Positions 28,360 through 37,871 are shown, counted from the stretch's first letter. The stretch is DNA of 64,000 nucleotides from Priestia megaterium NBRC 15308 = ATCC 14581 (GCF_000832985.1 NZ_CP009920.1:2784501-2848500), one strand, 5' to 3'. The notes: a model not told the origin generated them from the sequence alone. Numbers and translations: made by a program.

Positions 28360-29286
28360 ATGCAGCAACTTCCAAAAATTCCTAAAGAAATGTTTGAAAC
28401 AGCAGGGATTGACCACGCTCAGGCAGAAAAGATTGAAAAACCGAGTCTTTCATTCTGGCAAGATGTTTTTATTCGTTTTCGCAAAAACAAGCTTGCTATG
28501 TTTGGTGTAGTACTAATGGTTCTCCTTGTTTTTATGGCTATATTTGGTCCATTGATGGTGAAATATGATTATGCAACCAATGATTTGCTGAATGCTAATC
28601 AGGCTCCATCTTCTGAGCACTGGTTCGGTACAGATGAATTAGGGCGTGATGTTTTTGCTCGCACGTGGGAAGGCGCTCGTATTTCATTATTTATCGGGTT
28701 AGCAGCAGCTTTAATTGATTTATTCATTGGCGTAGTTTGGGGAAGCATCTCTGGATACCGCGGCGGCCGTACGGATGAAACAATGATGCGTGTTGCGGAT
28801 ATCTTATATGGTGTTCCTTACCTTTTACTCGTTATTATTTTAATGGTTATGCTTGGCCAAGGGTTAGGCACGATGATTTTGGCGATGACCATTACCGGCT
28901 GGATTAACATGGCCCGTATTGTACGTGGACAAGTATTGCAGTTGAAAAACCAAGAGTACGTAATGGCTTCACAAACATTAGGAGCAACAACAAAACGTAT
29001 TTTATTTAAACATCTTATTCCTAATGCGACAGGTCCAATTTTAGTAACAATGACACTAACGATTCCTTCAGCAATCTTTACAGAAGCATTTTTAAGCTAC
29101 TTGGGACTAGGCGTTCCGGCACCGCTTGCAAGTTGGGGAACAATGGCTTCAGAAGGCTTACCTGCTTTGGAATACTATCCTTGGCGCTTATTTTTCCCAG
29201 GTTTGTTTATCTGTTTAACAATCTTAGCGTTCAACGTAATTGGTGATGGATTACGAGATGCGTTAGATCCAAAACTACGTAAGTAA
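28360..29286 (+). CDS. oppC: Oligopeptide ABC transporter permease OppC
   Basis: A 308-aa permease with a long cytoplasmic N-terminus, the first helix FGVVLMVLLVFMAIFGPLMV, and the HWFGTDELGRDVFARTWEGARISL motif of DppC/OppC proteins. The EAA loop is in VMASQTLGATTKRILFKHLIPN. It ends GDGLRDALDPKLRK. The ribosome site AAAGGAGAG overlaps the end of oppB. Confidence 0.95.
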   Translation: MQQLPKIPKEMFETAGIDHAQAEKIEKPSLSFWQDVFIRFRKNKLAMFGVVLMVLLVFMAIFGPLMVKYDYATNDLLNANQAPSSEHWFGTDELGRDVFARTWEGARISLFIGLAAALIDLFIGVVWGSISGYRGGRTDETMMRVADILYGVPYLLLVIILMVMLGQGLGTMILAMTITGWINMARIVRGQVLQLKNQEYVMASQTLGATTKRILFKHLIPNATGPILVTMTLTIPSAIFTEAFLSYLGLGVPAPLASWGTMASEGLPALEYYPWRLFFPGLFICLTILAFNVIGDGLRDALDPKLRK

Positions 29287-29300
29287 GGAAGTGGACTCAT

Positions 29301-30371
29301 ATGTCACGTTTATTAGAAGTAAAGAATTTAGCTGTATCATTTAAAACATATGGCGGAGAAGTTCAAGCTGTTCGCGGCGTTAACTTCCATTTAAATAAAG
29401 GTGAAACTTTAGCAATTGTTGGTGAGTCAGGATCTGGTAAAAGTGTAACTTCACAAACGATCATGCGCCTTATTCCGATGCCTCCTGGCCGAATCAAAAG
29501 CGGTGAAATGCTGTTTGACGGCATTGATTTAGCTAAGAAAACGGATAAAGAAATGGAAGCTATTCGCGGTAAAGATATCGGTATGATCTTCCAAGATCCG
29601 ATGACTTCCTTGAATCCAACGATGAAAGTTGGGGCTCAAATTGGTGAAGTCGTAATTAAGCATTCCAAAGTGTCTAAAGCAGAAGCGAAAAAACGGGCAG
29701 TCGAGTTATTAACGCTTGTAGGAATTCCTTTTCCAGAACAGCGTGTGAATCAATATCCGCATGAATTCAGCGGCGGGATGAGACAGCGTGTTGTCATTGC
29801 GATGGCTCTTGCTTCTAATCCGAAGCTATTGATCGCTGATGAACCAACAACGGCGCTTGATGTAACAATTCAAGCCCAAATTTTAGAGTTGATGAAAGAC
29901 ATTCAGAAAAAAACGGATACCTCTATTATCTTTATTACCCATGATCTTGGTGTAGTAGCAAATGTAGCAGATCGAGTAGCCGTTATGTACGCTGGTCAAA
30001 TTGTTGAAATGGGCACAGTGGATGAAGTGTTTTACGATCCAAAACATCCGTATACGTGGGGACTGCTAGCTTCTATGCCAAGCTTAGACAACGAGGCAGA
30101 AGAAGAGCTGGCTGCTATTCCTGGAACGCCGCCAGATTTAACGAATCCTCCAAAAGGAGATGCATTTGCAGCGCGAAATCCATACGCAATGAAAATTGAT
30201 TTTGAGCAAGAACCTCCAATGTTCAAAATATCTGATACGCACTATGCGAAAACATGGCTGTTACATCCCGATGCACCAAAAGTAGAGCCGCCTGCTTCAG
30301 TTCAGCGCCGCATGCGTAAAGTTGATAATGTATACAGTACACCTGTACTCGTAGCGAAGGATGGTGAATAA
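29301..30371 (+). CDS. oppD: Oligopeptide ABC transporter ATPase OppD
   Basis: A 356-aa ATPase with Walker A GESGSGKS (41-48), Q-loop [12 protein letters not shown], signature FSGGMRQR, Walker [15 protein letters not shown] and switch His in ITHDLGVV. The C-terminal extension ([20 protein letters not shown]) has no cysteines, unlike AppD. It works with OppF on the cytoplasmic face of OppBC. oppF begins 2 bases after the stop. Confidence 0.95.
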   Translation: MSRLLEVKNLAVSFKTYGGEVQAVRGVNFHLNKGETLAIVGESGSGKSVTSQTIMRLIPMPPGRIKSGEMLFDGIDLAKKTDKEMEAIRGKDIGMIFQDPMTSLNPTMKVGAQIGEVVIKHSKVSKAEAKKRAVELLTLVGIPFPEQRVNQYPHEFSGGMRQRVVIAMALASNPKLLIADEPTTALDVTIQAQILELMKDIQKKTDTSIIFITHDLGVVANVADRVAVMYAGQIVEMGTVDEVFYDPKHPYTWGLLASMPSLDNEAEEELAAIPGTPPDLTNPPKGDAFAARNPYAMKIDFEQEPPMFKISDTHYAKTWLLHPDAPKVEPPASVQRRMRKVDNVYSTPVLVAKDGE

Positions 30372-30372
30372 C

Positions 30373-31290
30373 ATGACAGATAAATTATTAGAGATTAAAG
30401 ACTTAAAGCAACATTTTTTCACAAGTAAAGGAACAATTAAAGCAGTTGATGGTCTGACGTTTGACATCTTCCGCGGAGAAACATTAGGGCTTGTAGGTGA
30501 ATCCGGTTGCGGAAAGTCAACGACAGGCAGAACGATTATTCGTTTATATGACGCTACTAGCGGTGAGGTACTATTTAATGGCGAAAATGTACATGGTCGC
30601 AAATCACGCTCAGCGCTTAAAAAATTCAATCGTAAAATGCAAATGATTTTCCAAGATCCATATGCGTCGCTTAACCCTCGTATGACCGTAGCAGATATCA
30701 TAGCAGAAGGCATTGATATTCACGGTTTAGCTAAGACGAGAAAGGAGCGTATGGCAAAGGTTCACGAGCTTCTTGAAACAGTGGGGCTTAACAAAGAACA
30801 TGCAAATCGCTATCCACATGAGTTTAGTGGCGGCCAGCGTCAGCGTATCGGTATCGCAAGAGCACTGGCAGTAGAACCTGATTTTATCATCGCAGATGAA
30901 CCAATCTCAGCTTTGGACGTGTCTATACAAGCTCAAGTTGTTAACTTAATGAAGAAGTTACAGCGTGAACGTGGACTAACATATTTATTTATCGCCCATG
31001 ATTTGTCAATGGTAAAATACATCAGTGACCGCATCGGCGTTATGTACAGAGGTAAGATTGTAGAGCTTGCACCAAGTGATGAACTTTATCGAAACCCTGT
31101 TCATCCATATACAAAAGCGTTACTTTCAGCTATTCCGCTTCCCGATCCTGACAGTGAAAAAACGCGTCAGCGCAAAATTTATGATCCAAGTATCCATGAC
31201 TATAACGGTGAAGAACCGGAGCTTAGAGAAGTATCTCCAGGTCACTACGTGTCTTGTTCTCAAGCAGAGTTTGCCACATATACAACATAA
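30373..31290 (+). CDS. oppF: Oligopeptide ABC transporter ATPase OppF
   Basis: A 305-aa ATPase with Walker A GESGCGKS (42-49), [19 protein letters not shown], signature FSGGQRQR and [14 protein letters not shown]. An upstream in-frame start at 30361 would overlap oppD; ATG at 30373 is preferred because AAGGATGGTGA stands at the right distance and the length fits B. subtilis OppF. It is the last gene of oppABCDF. Confidence 0.94.
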   Translation: MTDKLLEIKDLKQHFFTSKGTIKAVDGLTFDIFRGETLGLVGESGCGKSTTGRTIIRLYDATSGEVLFNGENVHGRKSRSALKKFNRKMQMIFQDPYASLNPRMTVADIIAEGIDIHGLAKTRKERMAKVHELLETVGLNKEHANRYPHEFSGGQRQRIGIARALAVEPDFIIADEPISALDVSIQAQVVNLMKKLQRERGLTYLFIAHDLSMVKYISDRIGVMYRGKIVELAPSDELYRNPVHPYTKALLSAIPLPDPDSEKTRQRKIYDPSIHDYNGEEPELREVSPGHYVSCSQAEFATYTT

Positions 31291-31291
31291 C

Positions 31292-31324
31292 AAAAACGAT
31301 CTCACAACGAGGTCGTTTTTTATT
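31292..31324 (+). terminator. Terminator of the opp operon
   Basis: AAAACGATCTC / GAGGTCGTTTT stem (one G-U), a 5-base loop and a T-run. Confidence 0.9.
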
Positions 31325-31431
31325 TAGTTATCAAAGAACACTAAGCTTCAAGTTGCAAAAAACATGTAAGAACAAGTAACATTAGCGCTTTACAGGTATT
31401 ATACAGTAAAGGATTGAAAAATACTATTGAA

Positions 31432-31446
31432 AATTTTCAGAATTTT
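31432..31446. promoter_or_regulatory. Orphan CodY-box-like site 3' of oppF
   Basis: AATTTTCAGAATTTT matches the CodY consensus at 13 of 15, the best such match noticed in the window, yet it lies between two convergent genes rather than at a promoter. Confidence 0.35.
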
Positions 31447-31535
31447 ATATTTAAGACAAAATATCTATGTATAAATCTTATAACTAAAGGAATATAAGTG
31501 ATTAATAATGTTTTGTATTGAATAATAATTCAAGA

Positions 31536-31577
31536 TTTATAAAAAGAAGGTAGACATGCGTCTACCTTCTTTTTATA
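31536..31577. terminator. Terminator of yjbC (bidirectional hairpin)
   Basis: TTATAAAAAGAAGGTAGAC and its complement form a 17-19-bp stem around ATGC, overlapping the yjbC stop. Confidence 0.85.
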
Positions 31578-32148
31578 AATCTGCTAAGATATCGCCGTCT
31601 TTACGATTTTTGTCAATTTTTAATACTTGATCTGCCGGCTGATAAGACGCACCATATATTTCTTTGTCTTTGTACGTATGAATTAACTCGTACGTTTTTT
31701 TCATTTTATTTAAAATGCTTTCCTCTGTTTCAGAGGTAGGAGACCAATATAGAATTTCCATCTGGTTAATTTCATTTGTAGCTAATGACCGGCGGTTATA
31801 GCCAATTGTTTGAGCATGCTTAAAGTCTGCACGTTTATAAAAATGCAGTCGTTTTGCTGAGTCTGAATCTTTATAGTCTACAGGCTCTACTTCTAAGATA
31901 ATTGGTTTGTTATGCTGTTTTAACTCATCAATTAATTTACCTCCAAGCCCTTGACCTCGAGCATCTTTTGAAACAAAGAGGTAATCAATAAAGATAAATT
32001 GGTCTGTTTCCACGTACATTAATACGTGATGAGGTCCTTCGTTTTTATGATAAATATCGCTGCGTTCTTGTAAAAGCGTTTCGATATGCTTCTTTGATTT
32101 CATTTCTTCAATGGGAAAATATTGACTTAGTTTTTCATACCAATTCAT
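31573..32148 (-). CDS. yjbC: GNAT-family N-acetyltransferase (YjbC)
   Basis: A 191-aa putative acyltransferase. The acetyl-CoA pyrophosphate loop appears as KDARGQGLGGKLIDELK (R/Q-x-x-G-x-G/A type) at about residues 82-98, after FIDYLFVS. The substrate is unknown. In B. subtilis yjbC lies directly upstream of, and is co-transcribed with, spx; here it is on the opposite strand and 4 kb from spx, with two permease genes between. The start follows AGGAGGGTGC on the minus strand. Confidence 0.85.
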   Translation of the reverse strand: MNWYEKLSQYFPIEEMKSKKHIETLLQERSDIYHKNEGPHHVLMYVETDQFIFIDYLFVSKDARGQGLGGKLIDELKQHNKPIILEVEPVDYKDSDSAKRLHFYKRADFKHAQTIGYNRRSLATNEINQMEILYWSPTSETEESILNKMKKTYELIHTYKDKEIYGASYQPADQVLKIDKNRKDGDILADL

Positions 32149-32249
32149 AGCACCCTCCTACTGATCTTTTCATGATGATGTTCATAATAGTGTTTAAACA
32201 GTTATCTTATCTTTACCCTTTTTAGGGAAAAGTAAGCATCTATAATTGA

Positions 32250-32287
32250 AAATATTAAGAATAATCGATCGATTATTCTTAATATTT
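32250..32287. repeat. Perfect 38-bp palindrome
   Basis: The sequence is its own reverse complement over 38 bases with no loop; the centre is AATAATCGATCGATTATT and the outer arms are AAATATTAAG / CTTAATATTT. No T-run follows. It lies about 100 bases upstream of the yjbC start (minus) and about 310 upstream of the permease. Confidence 0.8.
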
Positions 32288-32363
32288 AGATAACTATAGC
32301 AGAATAAGAACATATAATGTAAAAAATGGTTTTTATTATATTTCACCCGTAAGTTTATTTGTG

Positions 32364-32399
32364 AAAATCACAAAAAACTATCGCATTTTTTGTGATTTT
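32364..32399. repeat. 14-bp inverted repeat with 8-base loop
   Basis: AAAATCACAAAAAA and TTTTTTGTGATTTT flank CTATCGCA. It could be a weak terminator on either strand or an operator. Confidence 0.6.
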
Positions 32400-32598
32400 T
32401 GATAAAATGAACAAAGTGAAGTTTTTTTAATATTGTATTTTATAGATGTGAGAGCGGTAAAAGTATAGGTGTGAAACTTGCAATATCAGATTTTTAGTAC
32501 ATACACTGCCTAGAATTATTTGGCTGAAAAATAAGTTAATACTATACACGTAGCCGCTATCGCTATTAAATGAAATGGATATGTTAGGAGAGAGAATT

Positions 32599-33963
32599 AT
32601 GCAAGGGAACACGCAAGAAAAAGAATTAAGCCGTGGACTTGAGGAAAGACATATTAGCTTAATGTCTTTAGGTGCAGCTATCGGAGTTGGACTGTTTTTA
32701 GGTTCTGCATCCGCTATTCGGTTAGCGGGTCCTGGTATTCTTATCATGTATGGAATCAGTGGTCTTATTATGTTTTTTATTATGAGAGCGCTAGGTGAAA
32801 TGGCAGTACAAAATCCAGTAGCCGGTTCTTTTAGTAAGTATGCTAACGATTATTTAGGGCCACTTGCTGGTTATTTAACAGGCTGGAACTACTGGTTTAT
32901 GTGGATTATTACATGTATGGCTGAAATTACAGCTGTTGGAGTATATATGGAGTTTTGGTTCCCAGGTGTACCTCAGTGGATATGGGCACTTGCAGCACTC
33001 GTTATCATGACAGGGGTTAACTTTTTAGCTGTAAAAGCATATGGCGAACTAGAGTTTTGGTTTTCTCTTATTAAAGTAGTAACGATTATCCTTATGATTG
33101 TGTTGGGCCTAGGCATGATTATCTTTGGAATTGGAAATGGCGGTATTGCAACAGGAATCAGTAATTTATGGAGTCACGGGGGCTTTTTCCCGAATGGCAT
33201 GAAAGGCGTTCTTTTATCACTTCAAATGGTTATGTTTGCTTACCTTGGTATTGAAATGATTGGGGTAACAGCAGGAGAGGTGAAAAATCCGGAAAAAACA
33301 CTAACAAAAGCAATTGATAATGTACTGTGGAGAATTTTGATTTTTTACATCGGAGCTTTGTTTGTTATTATGTCTATTTATCCTTGGCCAGAGATTGGAA
33401 CGCAAGGAAGTCCATTTGTTTTAACTTTTGATAAAGCTGGAATTCCCGCTGCAGCAGGGATTATAAACTTTGTAGTGTTAACAGCGGCTTTATCTTCTTG
33501 TAACAGTGGAATTTTTAGTACAGGCCGTATGTTATTTAATTTAGCTCAGCACGGGGAAGCTCCAAAACGCTATGCTAACTTAACAAAAGGCGGCGTGCCT
33601 GGTGCAGCAGTTATTGCTTCAGCTGTTGTACTGCTAATCGGAGTTGGCTTAAACTATGTTGTTCCTGATAAGGTGTTCACCTGGGTGACGAGTATTGCCA
33701 CTATTGGAGCAATTTGGACATGGGGAATTATTTTACTTTCTCAAATTCGCTTCCGCAAGGGATTAAACGATCAGCAAGTAAGTAATTTAAAATATAAGCT
33801 TCCATTTTTCCCGTATACGTCATATCTCTCTCTTGCTTTCTTAGCGGGAGTAGTAGTGGTGATGGGTTTTTCCTCTGATACAAGAATAGCCCTTATTGTA
33901 GGTCCGGTATGGTTTGTTTTATTGGTTGTTGTCTACTATTCAAAAGGTTTTCATAAAAGATAA
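32599..33963 (+). CDS. Amino-acid permease, APC superfamily
   Basis: A 454-aa, 12-helix transporter of the amino-acid transporter (AAT) family. The N-terminal motif ISLMSLGAAIGVGLFLGSASAIRLAGPG and the helix-3 segment EMAVQNPVAGSFSKYANDYLGP are characteristic. It most resembles proton-coupled Bacillus permeases for neutral, aromatic or histidine-type amino acids; the substrate cannot be fixed. An in-frame ATG at 32575 exists, but TTAGGAGAG lies before the ATG at 32599. It is followed by a repeat element whose hairpin can act as terminator. Confidence 0.9.
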   Translation: MQGNTQEKELSRGLEERHISLMSLGAAIGVGLFLGSASAIRLAGPGILIMYGISGLIMFFIMRALGEMAVQNPVAGSFSKYANDYLGPLAGYLTGWNYWFMWIITCMAEITAVGVYMEFWFPGVPQWIWALAALVIMTGVNFLAVKAYGELEFWFSLIKVVTIILMIVLGLGMIIFGIGNGGIATGISNLWSHGGFFPNGMKGVLLSLQMVMFAYLGIEMIGVTAGEVKNPEKTLTKAIDNVLWRILIFYIGALFVIMSIYPWPEIGTQGSPFVLTFDKAGIPAAAGIINFVVLTAALSSCNSGIFSTGRMLFNLAQHGEAPKRYANLTKGGVPGAAVIASAVVLLIGVGLNYVVPDKVFTWVTSIATIGAIWTWGIILLSQIRFRKGLNDQQVSNLKYKLPFFPYTSYLSLAFLAGVVVVMGFSSDTRIALIVGPVWFVLLVVVYYSKGFHKR

Positions 33964-33969
33964 AAAATA

Positions 33970-34216
33970 AAGCTCGGACAAAAGTAGTTTCGTTGAAGAA
34001 AGATCCGAACGAGTTGAATTCTTAATCAAGAATTCAACTCGTTCGGATTTTTTTATGGTGAACATAGGTTTACTGTATGTAGGGCTTCTAGCTATTGAAC
34101 TGGAGGGCAAGGGGAAGACTCTCCACAGCGGTGTAACAAGCGGGATCCATACGAACTCATATATCCCATTTATTCATCTTTAGATTGATGTAGTTGTGTC
34201 CCAGCCGCATTTTTTT
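33970..34216 (+). repeat. Dispersed intergenic repeat, copy C
   Basis: This is one of three related elements (others at 56660 and 62538). Shared parts: a left end CTCGGACAAAAGTAGTTTCG, a long hairpin plus T-run, a middle CTTCTAGCTATTG...GGAGGGCAAG-GAAGACTC block, CAGCGGTGTAACAAGCGG, TATCCCATTT...TCTTTAGATTGA, and a right end TGTCCCAGCCGCATTTTTTT. It lacks the GC-rich core of copy A. Confidence 0.78.
34003..34054 (+). terminator. 21-bp perfect hairpin terminator inside repeat copy C
   Basis: A 21-bp perfect stem (34003-34023 with 34028-34048), AATC loop and 6 or more Ts. It ends transcription from the permease gene. Confidence 0.9.
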
Positions 34217-34395
34217 CCAAAAGAAAATGAAGGATTTATTATTTAACTTTTTGCTTTAGTGTGCTAATATATTATATTGTTAAACAAATGAAGAGATGAA
34301 TAAAGAAACAAATAATTTTTACGTGTTAATAGATTAGCATCGAGCTTTCTATCTCAAAAGTTTAAGCTTTTAGAAAGCAAAAGGAGACACAGCAA

Positions 34396-35799
34396 ATGAA
34401 AGATAAAAAATGGGGACTTTGGTTTTTAACAGCCTTTGTAGTTGGTAATATGGTAGGCGGCGGAGTATTTATGCTTCCTTCTAATTTAGCAAACGTATCA
34501 AGTCCAGTCGGTTCAACACTTGCTTGGATTGCAACAGGTCTTGGCGTGTTCATGATTGCTCTTGTATTCGGGAATTTAGTCATGAGAAAGCCCGAATTAA
34601 AAGGAGGGCCTCAAAGTTATGCGGCGAATCTTTTTTCATCGCCTAAAGCAGGTAAAGTAGCAGGGTATAGCATGGCTTGGGGCTATTGGGCAGCTAACTG
34701 GGCTGCAACAGCATCTGTCATCATATCGTTTGCGGGATATTTAACAACGTTCTTTCCAGTAATGGAGAGTAAGGATATTTTATTTTCAGTCGGAAATTTT
34801 CAATTAGAAGCTGGAAAATTCATTACGTTTTTAGTATGTTCTATTGTCCTATGGGGAATTCAAGCTATTTTGCAGCGAGATATTAATAGTGCCGGTAATA
34901 TTAACTTTATCACAACGGCAGCTAAAATTATTGGATTCGGTTTATTTATTGTTGTGGCGCTATCGCTATTTAGCGCATCCAACCTGGTCAGTACAGAATT
35001 TGTTAATTCAAAAGGTATAAATGTAGGATTGGGAAGTCAGGTCAATGGGGCAGCCATTGCTACGCTGTGGGCCTTTATCGGAATTGAATCGGCTGTACTG
35101 TTATCTAACCGTGCAAAATCACAAAAAGTAGTGAAGAAAGCAACGCTGCTTGGATTATTGATCTCAATGGTTATCTATGTGGGGATTACGCTTCTAGCTA
35201 TGGGGATTCTTTCAACAGCTCAGCTTCAGCAGTCTCAAAAACCTTTGGTAGATACGTTAGAAATGGTGATTGGACATAAAGGTGCTTACGTAATGGCCAT
35301 TTTAGCACTTATTTCTTTATTAGGTTCTACTGTTGGATGGATTGTTGTTAGTGCAGAAGTTCCTTATCAAGCAGCGAAATCAGGGTTGTTTCCACAGTGG
35401 TTTGCTAAAACAAATCAGAACAATAGTCCAGCCCGCTCACTAACATTAACAAATGGCTTAACACAGTTGTTTTTGTTTGCGACTATTTCAGGTACAGTTT
35501 CGCAAGCCTATAATTTCGCCATTGTTGTAGCTACTCTCGCTTATTTAGTTCCTTATTTCGTGACGACAGTTTATCAATTAAAGCTTATTGTGACGGGTGA
35601 GACGTACGACACGATTAAAGGATCGCGAGTAAAAGACGGAATCATTGCCTCGTTAGCACTTATTTATTCACTTTGGGTGATTAAGACAGGGACAGCTGAT
35701 TTAAAAACATTTTTCTTAGGTATTGGCTTATTTGTAATCGGGCTGTTACTGTATCCTATCTTAATGAGACGAGGAAAAAGCACATCAGCTATTAAATAA
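34396..35799 (+). CDS. Basic amino-acid permease/antiporter (APA family, YvsH/ArcD-like)
   Basis: A 467-aa, 12-helix APC transporter. It starts KWGLWFLTAFVVGNMVGGGVFMLPSNLA, the pattern of the arginine/ornithine and lysine group (ArcD, YvsH), and later has GIESAVLLSNRAKSQKVVKKATLLG, typical of APA members. The likely substrate is a cationic amino acid such as lysine, arginine or ornithine; I saw no lysine riboswitch upstream. It has AAAGGAGAC before the ATG and a terminator after. It is unrelated in subfamily to the permease before it. Confidence 0.88.
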   Translation: MKDKKWGLWFLTAFVVGNMVGGGVFMLPSNLANVSSPVGSTLAWIATGLGVFMIALVFGNLVMRKPELKGGPQSYAANLFSSPKAGKVAGYSMAWGYWAANWAATASVIISFAGYLTTFFPVMESKDILFSVGNFQLEAGKFITFLVCSIVLWGIQAILQRDINSAGNINFITTAAKIIGFGLFIVVALSLFSASNLVSTEFVNSKGINVGLGSQVNGAAIATLWAFIGIESAVLLSNRAKSQKVVKKATLLGLLISMVIYVGITLLAMGILSTAQLQQSQKPLVDTLEMVIGHKGAYVMAILALISLLGSTVGWIVVSAEVPYQAAKSGLFPQWFAKTNQNNSPARSLTLTNGLTQLFLFATISGTVSQAYNFAIVVATLAYLVPYFVTTVYQLKLIVTGETYDTIKGSRVKDGIIASLALIYSLWVIKTGTADLKTFFLGIGLFVIGLLLYPILMRRGKSTSAIK

Positions 35800-35815
35800 A
35801 TAAGAGGTTATTTCA

Positions 35816-35858
35816 AAAGCTTTGCAGAATGTCAGTTCTTCTGCAAGGCTTTTTTAGT
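35816..35858 (+). terminator. Terminator of the basic amino-acid permease
   Basis: AAAGCTTTGCAGAA / TTCTGCAAGGCTTT stem with T-run. Confidence 0.88.
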
Positions 35859-36217
35859 GACTGAAAAATTTGAAGAATTTGTAAAAGAAAAAAATAATAA
35901 AAAAAATGAAACTAATCTACAGGTTTATTCGTAATAGTAGTGTGGTAAATAAATAATGAAGAAAATCGGCAATGAAAATGATGACAGTGAAGGAACGAAC
36001 TAATGTACTAGTTCACTTCAAAAAGTATATCATTCCGATGAAGTTTATAGTATAATGCAAATAGATATTATTTTTTAAAAGTAATTATAAAGTAGTATCG
36101 ATTTTCATTATCAGTCATTAAATATTTACACTCGTTGAAGTTTGTATAAAACAACATGATTTACAGTTCATGTTTTAAATGTTATGACCGATTATGATAG
36201 AAGGAGTGAAGGAGTAA
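35859..36217. other. Leader/promoter region of spx
   Basis: About 360 non-coding bases. A TATAAT is at 36051-36056; a small inverted repeat GAACTA/TAGTTC lies at 35997-36014 and AACATGA/TCATGTT just before the start. In B. subtilis spx has several promoters with PerR and YodB sites; I could not recognise either box here. Confidence 0.5.
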
Positions 36218-36616
36218 ATGGTTACATTATATACATCACCAAGTTGTACATCTTGTCGTAAAGCGAAAGCTTGGTTAGAGGAAAATGATATTGGATATAC
36301 AGAGCGTAATATCTTTTCAGAGCCGTTATCAATCGACGAGATTAAAGAAATTTTACGTATGACAGAAGATGGAACAGATGAAATCATTTCAACACGTTCG
36401 AAAACTTTCCAAAAACTAGACGTTCAGGTAGACGCTATGCCTTTGCAAGATTTGTATGAATTAATTCAGCAAAATCCTGGCTTGTTGCGCCGTCCGATTA
36501 TCATTGATGAAAAACGTCTACAAGTTGGTTACAATGAAGACGAGATCCGTCGTTTCTTACCACGTAAAGTGCGTACTTTCCAACTTCGCGAAGCTCAAAG
36601 ACTTGTGAATGGTTAA
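36218..36616 (+). CDS. spxA: Redox-sensing transcription factor Spx
   Basis: A 132-aa ArsC/Spx-like protein that binds the C-terminal domain of the RNA polymerase alpha subunit and activates thiol-stress genes. The redox switch is C10-x-x-C13 ([11 protein letters not shown]). [26 protein letters not shown] near residues 90-115 is the family signature. In B. subtilis it is degraded by ClpXP with the adaptor SpxH (YjbH), which is also encoded in this window. It is monocistronic here; in B. subtilis it follows yjbC. Confidence 0.97.
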   Translation: MVTLYTSPSCTSCRKAKAWLEENDIGYTERNIFSEPLSIDEIKEILRMTEDGTDEIISTRSKTFQKLDVQVDAMPLQDLYELIQQNPGLLRRPIIIDEKRLQVGYNEDEIRRFLPRKVRTFQLREAQRLVNG

Positions 36617-36686
36617 TTTTTATATTTGTCTGTTTAAGATTTAAATAAGAAACCAACCAAGTAACGTTTGCTTGAAGTTGGTATAT

Positions 36687-36734
36687 AAAAAATAAGCAGC
36701 AGGGAGCCAGATGGCCTCTGCTGCTTATTTTTTG
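36687..36734 (+). terminator. Terminator of spx
   Basis: AAATAAGCAGCAG / CTGCTGCTTATTT stem with a further inner pairing (GGAGCCA / TGGCCT), then a T-run. Confidence 0.9.
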
Positions 36735-36817
36735 TCGAAATAGCAGGGAAAATGAAGTATATATGTAATTAATAAAGAAAGAGAGTATCTAAACATATAA
36801 AAGTGGTGGTGAACGGA

Positions 36818-37714
36818 TTGGAGCTTTTACAGCTAAAATATTTCCAAGTAGTTGCTAGACTAGAACATATAAGTAAAGCGGCCGAAGAGCTATACGTATC
36901 TCAGCCTGCGCTCAGCAAAACGATTTCACAGTTAGAAAAAGAGCTAGGCATTCGTTTGTTTGATCGAAACGGTAAATACATTAAATTAAATCGATACGGT
37001 AAAGCATTCTATGCCAAAGTAGAACTTGCTTTAAAAACATTGGAACATGCAAAGCACGAGCTAAAGGATATGTCGAACGATCCTTGTGAAGAAATTCGCC
37101 TTGTTGTATTAGCTAGTTCACATTTGCTTCCAGAGCTATTAAGCAGGTTTCGTGAACAATATCCTCAGGTGCGTTTTCGACTGATGCAGCATTTGACTAA
37201 TAGCAATTCACAGCCTGATTTTGATTTATGCATTTCAGCTTTTCCATTAACAACCCGTCAGATCGAACATACTCCTTTACTTCGTGAATCGATTTTGCTT
37301 GCAGTGCCTCTTGATCATCCTTTAGCCAAGCAATCATGTGTAAAGTTAAATGAACTTAAAAATGAGAAATTCATTGTGCTGAAGAAAGGGAAAGAGCTAA
37401 GGAAAATAACGGATGTAATTTGTAAGGAACAGAATTTTGTACCTCAAATTACGTTTGAAAGCGATGATCCAGCAACAGTAAGAGGTTTGATTAGAGCGAA
37501 GCAAGGAATAGGTTTTATTCCTGAAGTAACTTGGGGAGGTTCTACAGGAAAAGATGTAAAACTGCTGAAAATTGAAGAGGAAACATTTGAACGTACTATC
37601 TTTCTAGCTTGGAACAATGGAGGCTATGTGACGGATTTACAACAAATCTTCAGGCAGTTTGTGATTGATTATTTTAAACATCTACGCTCCGGTATGTCTC
37701 ATGAATACATATAA
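36818..37714 (+). CDS. LysR-family regulator, probable regulator of madLM
   Basis: A 298-aa regulator. The N-terminal winged helix-turn-helix is HISKAAEELYVSQPALSKTISQLEKELGIRLFDR (about residues 15-48), followed by a periplasmic-binding-like effector domain. The start is placed at TTG 36818, giving MELLQLKYF as usual for the family, although GTG codons at 36803-36809 are also open; the ribosome site is weak. It lies 195 bases upstream of madL in the same direction, so malonate or a metabolite is a reasonable but unproven effector. Confidence 0.86.
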   Translation: MELLQLKYFQVVARLEHISKAAEELYVSQPALSKTISQLEKELGIRLFDRNGKYIKLNRYGKAFYAKVELALKTLEHAKHELKDMSNDPCEEIRLVVLASSHLLPELLSRFREQYPQVRFRLMQHLTNSNSQPDFDLCISAFPLTTRQIEHTPLLRESILLAVPLDHPLAKQSCVKLNELKNEKFIVLKKGKELRKITDVICKEQNFVPQITFESDDPATVRGLIRAKQGIGFIPEVTWGGSTGKDVKLLKIEEETFERTIFLAWNNGGYVTDLQQIFRQFVIDYFKHLRSGMSHEYI

Positions 37715-37871
37715 GAATCATGACTAAATGTCATGATTTTTATTTCTTTTTCGAATAAATCTAAAGTGAACAGTAGAGAAAAACTGTATTATGTCATTTT
37801 TGATATAAGTATATAACTAAAAATGCATAGGTTATTCAACTTTTTTCCTTTACACTATTTTTAAATCATAA

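Larger units (their letters stand above)
32149..32598. other. Non-coding region between yjbC and an amino-acid permease
   Basis: This 450-base AT-rich gap holds the two inverted repeats listed below and the divergent promoters. No gene is supportable. The unusual density of palindromes suggests regulatory use. Confidence 0.5.

Noticed and set aside
34217-34395. Possible lysine riboswitch ahead of the basic amino-acid permease.
   Set aside because: Only about 180 bases separate the repeat from the gene and no L-box core or terminator hairpin is seen.
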